Positions 62,249 through 64,000 of a stretch of 64,000 nucleotides of DNA are shown here, piece by piece. The notes beneath the pieces were generated by a model, which made no database searches, was not told the DNA's origin, and worked only from the letters and a program-made list of their open reading frames with translations. Made by a program: the position numbers and the translations under genes. Origin of the DNA: Rebecca billardiae RCC1528 (Eukaryota; Haptophyta); NCBI GenBank assembly GCA_965240325.2, contig OZ251230.1, positions 1,922,001 to 1,986,000 on the forward strand. The letters run 5' to 3'. The first letter of the stretch is position 1. Every line of letters begins with the position of its first letter.

Positions 62249-63472
62249 TCACGTCGATCGCTTGCGATTGCTCATCGCCTGAAGAACGCGTGCCAGGAGC
62301 GGCGCGAGCTCGGGGTCACGCGCGTACTCGCCAAGCCGCGACGGATCCGCCTGGATCGCCGCCAACGCGCGCGCCACGCGCGGGTCACGGGCAATGGCTG
62401 CCACCTCGGCGAGAGCGCGCGGGCTCGCCGCGAGTCGCGCACGCATGGCAGCGGCAGCCGGGTCGGCGTCAGGATCGCCACCGTCATCGGCGCTCGAGAC
62501 GCGCCCAGCCTCGTCGGGCCCTTCCATGCCCAGCAGTGTCGCCGGCGCGGCGCGCGGGAGGAGCGCGTGGAAGAGCACACCTTGGTCGTCGCCTTCGTCA
62601 CGGCCTGTGCGGGCCAGGAGTGCCGCTGCCGCGGCTGCGCCCTCACCGCCCTCGGCGCCACCACCGCTGGCGGCACCCACTGTGTATGAACCGCCCTCGC
62701 AGTGCACGACCCCCTCCGCATCATCGTCACAGCGCCAGCGGAGCGTGTCCAGGGCGAGGACGTGCAGCGCACTCGCGTTGTCGTACGTCGGCGAGCACAG
62801 CGCGGCGATCTCGCGCACGCCGATCGTGCCGCCACTGCTGCCGCCACTGCTGCCGCCGTGAGCCCATGCGCACGGCTCGTACACACGCACGGGCCGACGC
62901 AGCTCGTTGGCGAGGGCGACGAGCTCGGCGCCGCCGGCCCACTCACCGAGCTCGTACACACGCCGCAGGTACTCGATCGACGTCGCGCCCGGACCCAGCC
63001 GTCGCTTCGCAGCCATCGCGACTAGGTCCCCCGCGGCGATCGTCGCCCGGCCGCCAAGGATGAGGTGCCGGCCGCGCGAGGCGAGGGCTTCGACGGCGAG
63101 CTCGCGGAGGCGCATGGCGAGCGGCGGAAGGAACGGCGAGAGCATCCCAGTGTCGACGCCGTCCTCAGCGAACCTCAGCGCGATGCCCACAGCATGGTAG
63201 AGGCTGTCGCCGCCTGCGAGCGTGCGCGCCACGCCAAATGCGCGCGCAGGCGGCCCCGACGCGGGCGCGCCAGGCCCCACGGTCACGAGTGGGTACGTGG
63301 GCGTGCAAAGACCACGCGGGGAGCCGCCATCTAAATCTTCGCAGGAGATGGACCGCGCGCGCAGCCGCGACGAGCAACAGAGCGCACACGCGCCGAGGAG
63401 GCCCGCGGCGCGCATCCTGCTTCCGCTCCCACACAGCGGCGGCGGAAATGTGAAATGGAAATCGCGCGACAT
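62249..63472 (-). CDS. OTU-like protein with Ser in place of the catalytic Cys, plus STI1/DP2-type tail
   Basis: 407 aa. The stretch GVARTLAGGDSLYHAVGIAL aligns with the OTU nucleophile motif (DG-x-C-L-[FY]-[RH]-A). Here the Cys position is Ser90 and the usual Asp is Gly. YLRRVYELGEWAGGAELVAL followed by ANELRRPVRVYE fits the second OTU block (YL...G-W-G-x-x-E-x-x-ALA-x-x-x-x-x-x-x-V-Y). The C terminus (DPRVARALAAIQADPSRLGE, then YARDPELAPLLARVL) has the DP-rich helices of STI1/DP2 domains found in Hip, Tic40 and ubiquilin-type chaperone partners. The N terminus (MRAAGLLGACALCCSS, Met20) looks like a signal sequence if translation starts at the internal Met. It may bind ubiquitin without cleaving it; inference only. 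Single exon. Confidence 0.7.
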   Translation of the reverse strand: MSRDFHFTFPPPLCGSGSRMRAAGLLGACALCCSSRLRARSISCEDLDGGSPRGLCTPTYPLVTVGPGAPASGPPARAFGVARTLAGGDSLYHAVGIALRFAEDGVDTGMLSPFLPPLAMRLRELAVEALASRGRHLILGGRATIAAGDLVAMAAKRRLGPGATSIEYLRRVYELGEWAGGAELVALANELRRPVRVYEPCAWAHGGSSGGSSGGTIGVREIAALCSPTYDNASALHVLALDTLRWRCDDDAEGVVHCEGGSYTVGAASGGGAEGGEGAAAAAALLARTGRDEGDDQGVLFHALLPRAAPATLLGMEGPDEAGRVSSADDGGDPDADPAAAAMRARLAASPRALAEVAAIARDPRVARALAAIQADPSRLGEYARDPELAPLLARVLQAMSNRKRST

Positions 63473-63638
63473 TGTTTAGCCGGTGTAGTCTCTCAGATTC
63501 TACTTAAGTTAGTAGTACAAACTGTACTCGCCACACGGCCTGATGCAGCCAGGTTGTCTCAGGTCACAGGTGCCGATCGAGCAGCTCCGGGACAGCACGT
63601 GTGCCCCTGCGCGCCTGCGGACAGCGACCCACGCCTCA
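63473..63638. other. Short intergenic stretch
   Basis: 166 bp between the OTU-like start and the next gene's stop. Nothing recognisable. Confidence 0.5.
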
Positions 63639-64000
63639 TCATGCGGGGCCGCCAGGCGCGCTCGGCGCGAGGTAGGAGCTGGCGGGTGTGGCCGCGGCCA
63701 TGGCGGGCTGCGCTGGGCTCGTGAGTGCGCCGAGCAGTGTCTGGATGTGCCCGGCCACCTCGCGGTTCGTGTCCATCAGGCTGCGGAAGTCGTCCACCTT
63801 GAAGTTGGACAGCACCTTGGCGAGCGCGTCCCGGTCCTTCATGGTCTTGAGCTGCGACTTGAGCTCATCGCCCTCCTGCGCGCGCGGGGCACGCACGCGC
63901 GGCGCGCGCGCGCGCGGTCGGCGGCGGTCGGCGCGGCCCGGCGGTCGGCGCGGGGCGTCGCGCGTGCGCGGCGGCACGCACCGACTGCGCCGAGGTGAGG
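63639..64000 (-). CDS. Last exons of a gene running off the right edge
   Basis: The last exon, 63875-63639, reads EGDELKSQLKTMKDRDALAK, then VLSNFKVDDFRSLMDTNREV, then AGHIQTLLGALTSP and an Ala/Pro tail to the stop. It is preceded by gcgcag. A donor-like TCG|gtgcgt at 63982/63981 would end the previous exon (63982 to beyond 64000), giving a 106-bp intron in the local style. The peptide is helical and charged, probably a C-terminal coiled-coil. Only about 85 residues are visible and no family is recognised. Confidence 0.55.
   Translation of the reverse strand, partial: SPRRSRCVPPRTRDAPRRPPGRADRRRPRARAPRVRAPRAQEGDELKSQLKTMKDRDALAKVLSNFKVDDFRSLMDTNREVAGHIQTLLGALTSPAQPAMAAATPASSYLAPSAPGGPA

Noticed and set aside
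1-64000. tRNA or rRNA genes
   Set aside because: No cloverleaf with the usual T-loop pattern and no rRNA-like conserved stretch was noticed. Short or diverged tRNAs could have been missed without a covariance search.

Overview
This window is nuclear DNA from a GC-rich eukaryotic microbe, most likely a unicellular alga. A haptophyte-like lineage is my best guess, but the sequence does not prove it. Several genes have short (92-230 bp), GC-rich introns with conserved borders. The gene set includes NPC1/Patched-type RND, P2X, a UFM1-specific protease, an OTU-like protein, MATE and SLC38-like transporters. I saw no bacterial operons, Shine-Dalgarno pattern, rRNA, tRNA or CRISPR array. Eight of the nine introns I could place begin GTGCG, and all end in AG (mostly GCAG).

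Layout. 1-14.6 kb is gene-poor: one carbonyl-reductase-like SDR gene (216-1004, minus), then nested inverted, tandem and dispersed repeats. 14.7-23.7 kb holds a flavin amine oxidase, an SLC38-like amino acid transporter and a MATE transporter. 23.7-33.9 kb is again repeat-rich, with a broken reverse-transcriptase-like remnant, a 95-bp minisatellite, a 3.4-kb element with 19-bp terminal inverted repeats, and decayed ORFs. 33.9-51.1 kb is dense: an ArsJ-type MFS permease and an ArsJ-associated-type GAPDH head to head, a peroxiredoxin, a glycosyltransferase-like protein, a 7.9-kb NPC1-like gene, a small coiled-coil protein and a UFSP-type protease. 53.2-64 kb holds a two-repeat helical protein, a 3.6-kb foldback element, a membrane-anchored allantoinase-like pseudoenzyme, a P2X receptor, an OTU-like protein with Ser in place of the catalytic Cys, and the last exons of a gene running off the right edge.

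The most interesting system is the divergent pair at 33978-37022. In bacteria, GAPDH turns arsenate into unstable 1-arseno-3-phosphoglycerate and ArsJ exports it. Here both genes share a 264-bp intergenic region in a eukaryote, and the permease gene carries an intron, so the pair appears resident rather than contaminating. The second is the NPC1-like protein, which has five successive cysteine-rich modules with the NPC1 N-terminal-domain cysteine pattern instead of one. Mobile DNA gives a third theme. A 948-bp element is caught with both its filled site and its empty site in the window, and large foldback repeats repeatedly lie 76-190 bp upstream of start codons.
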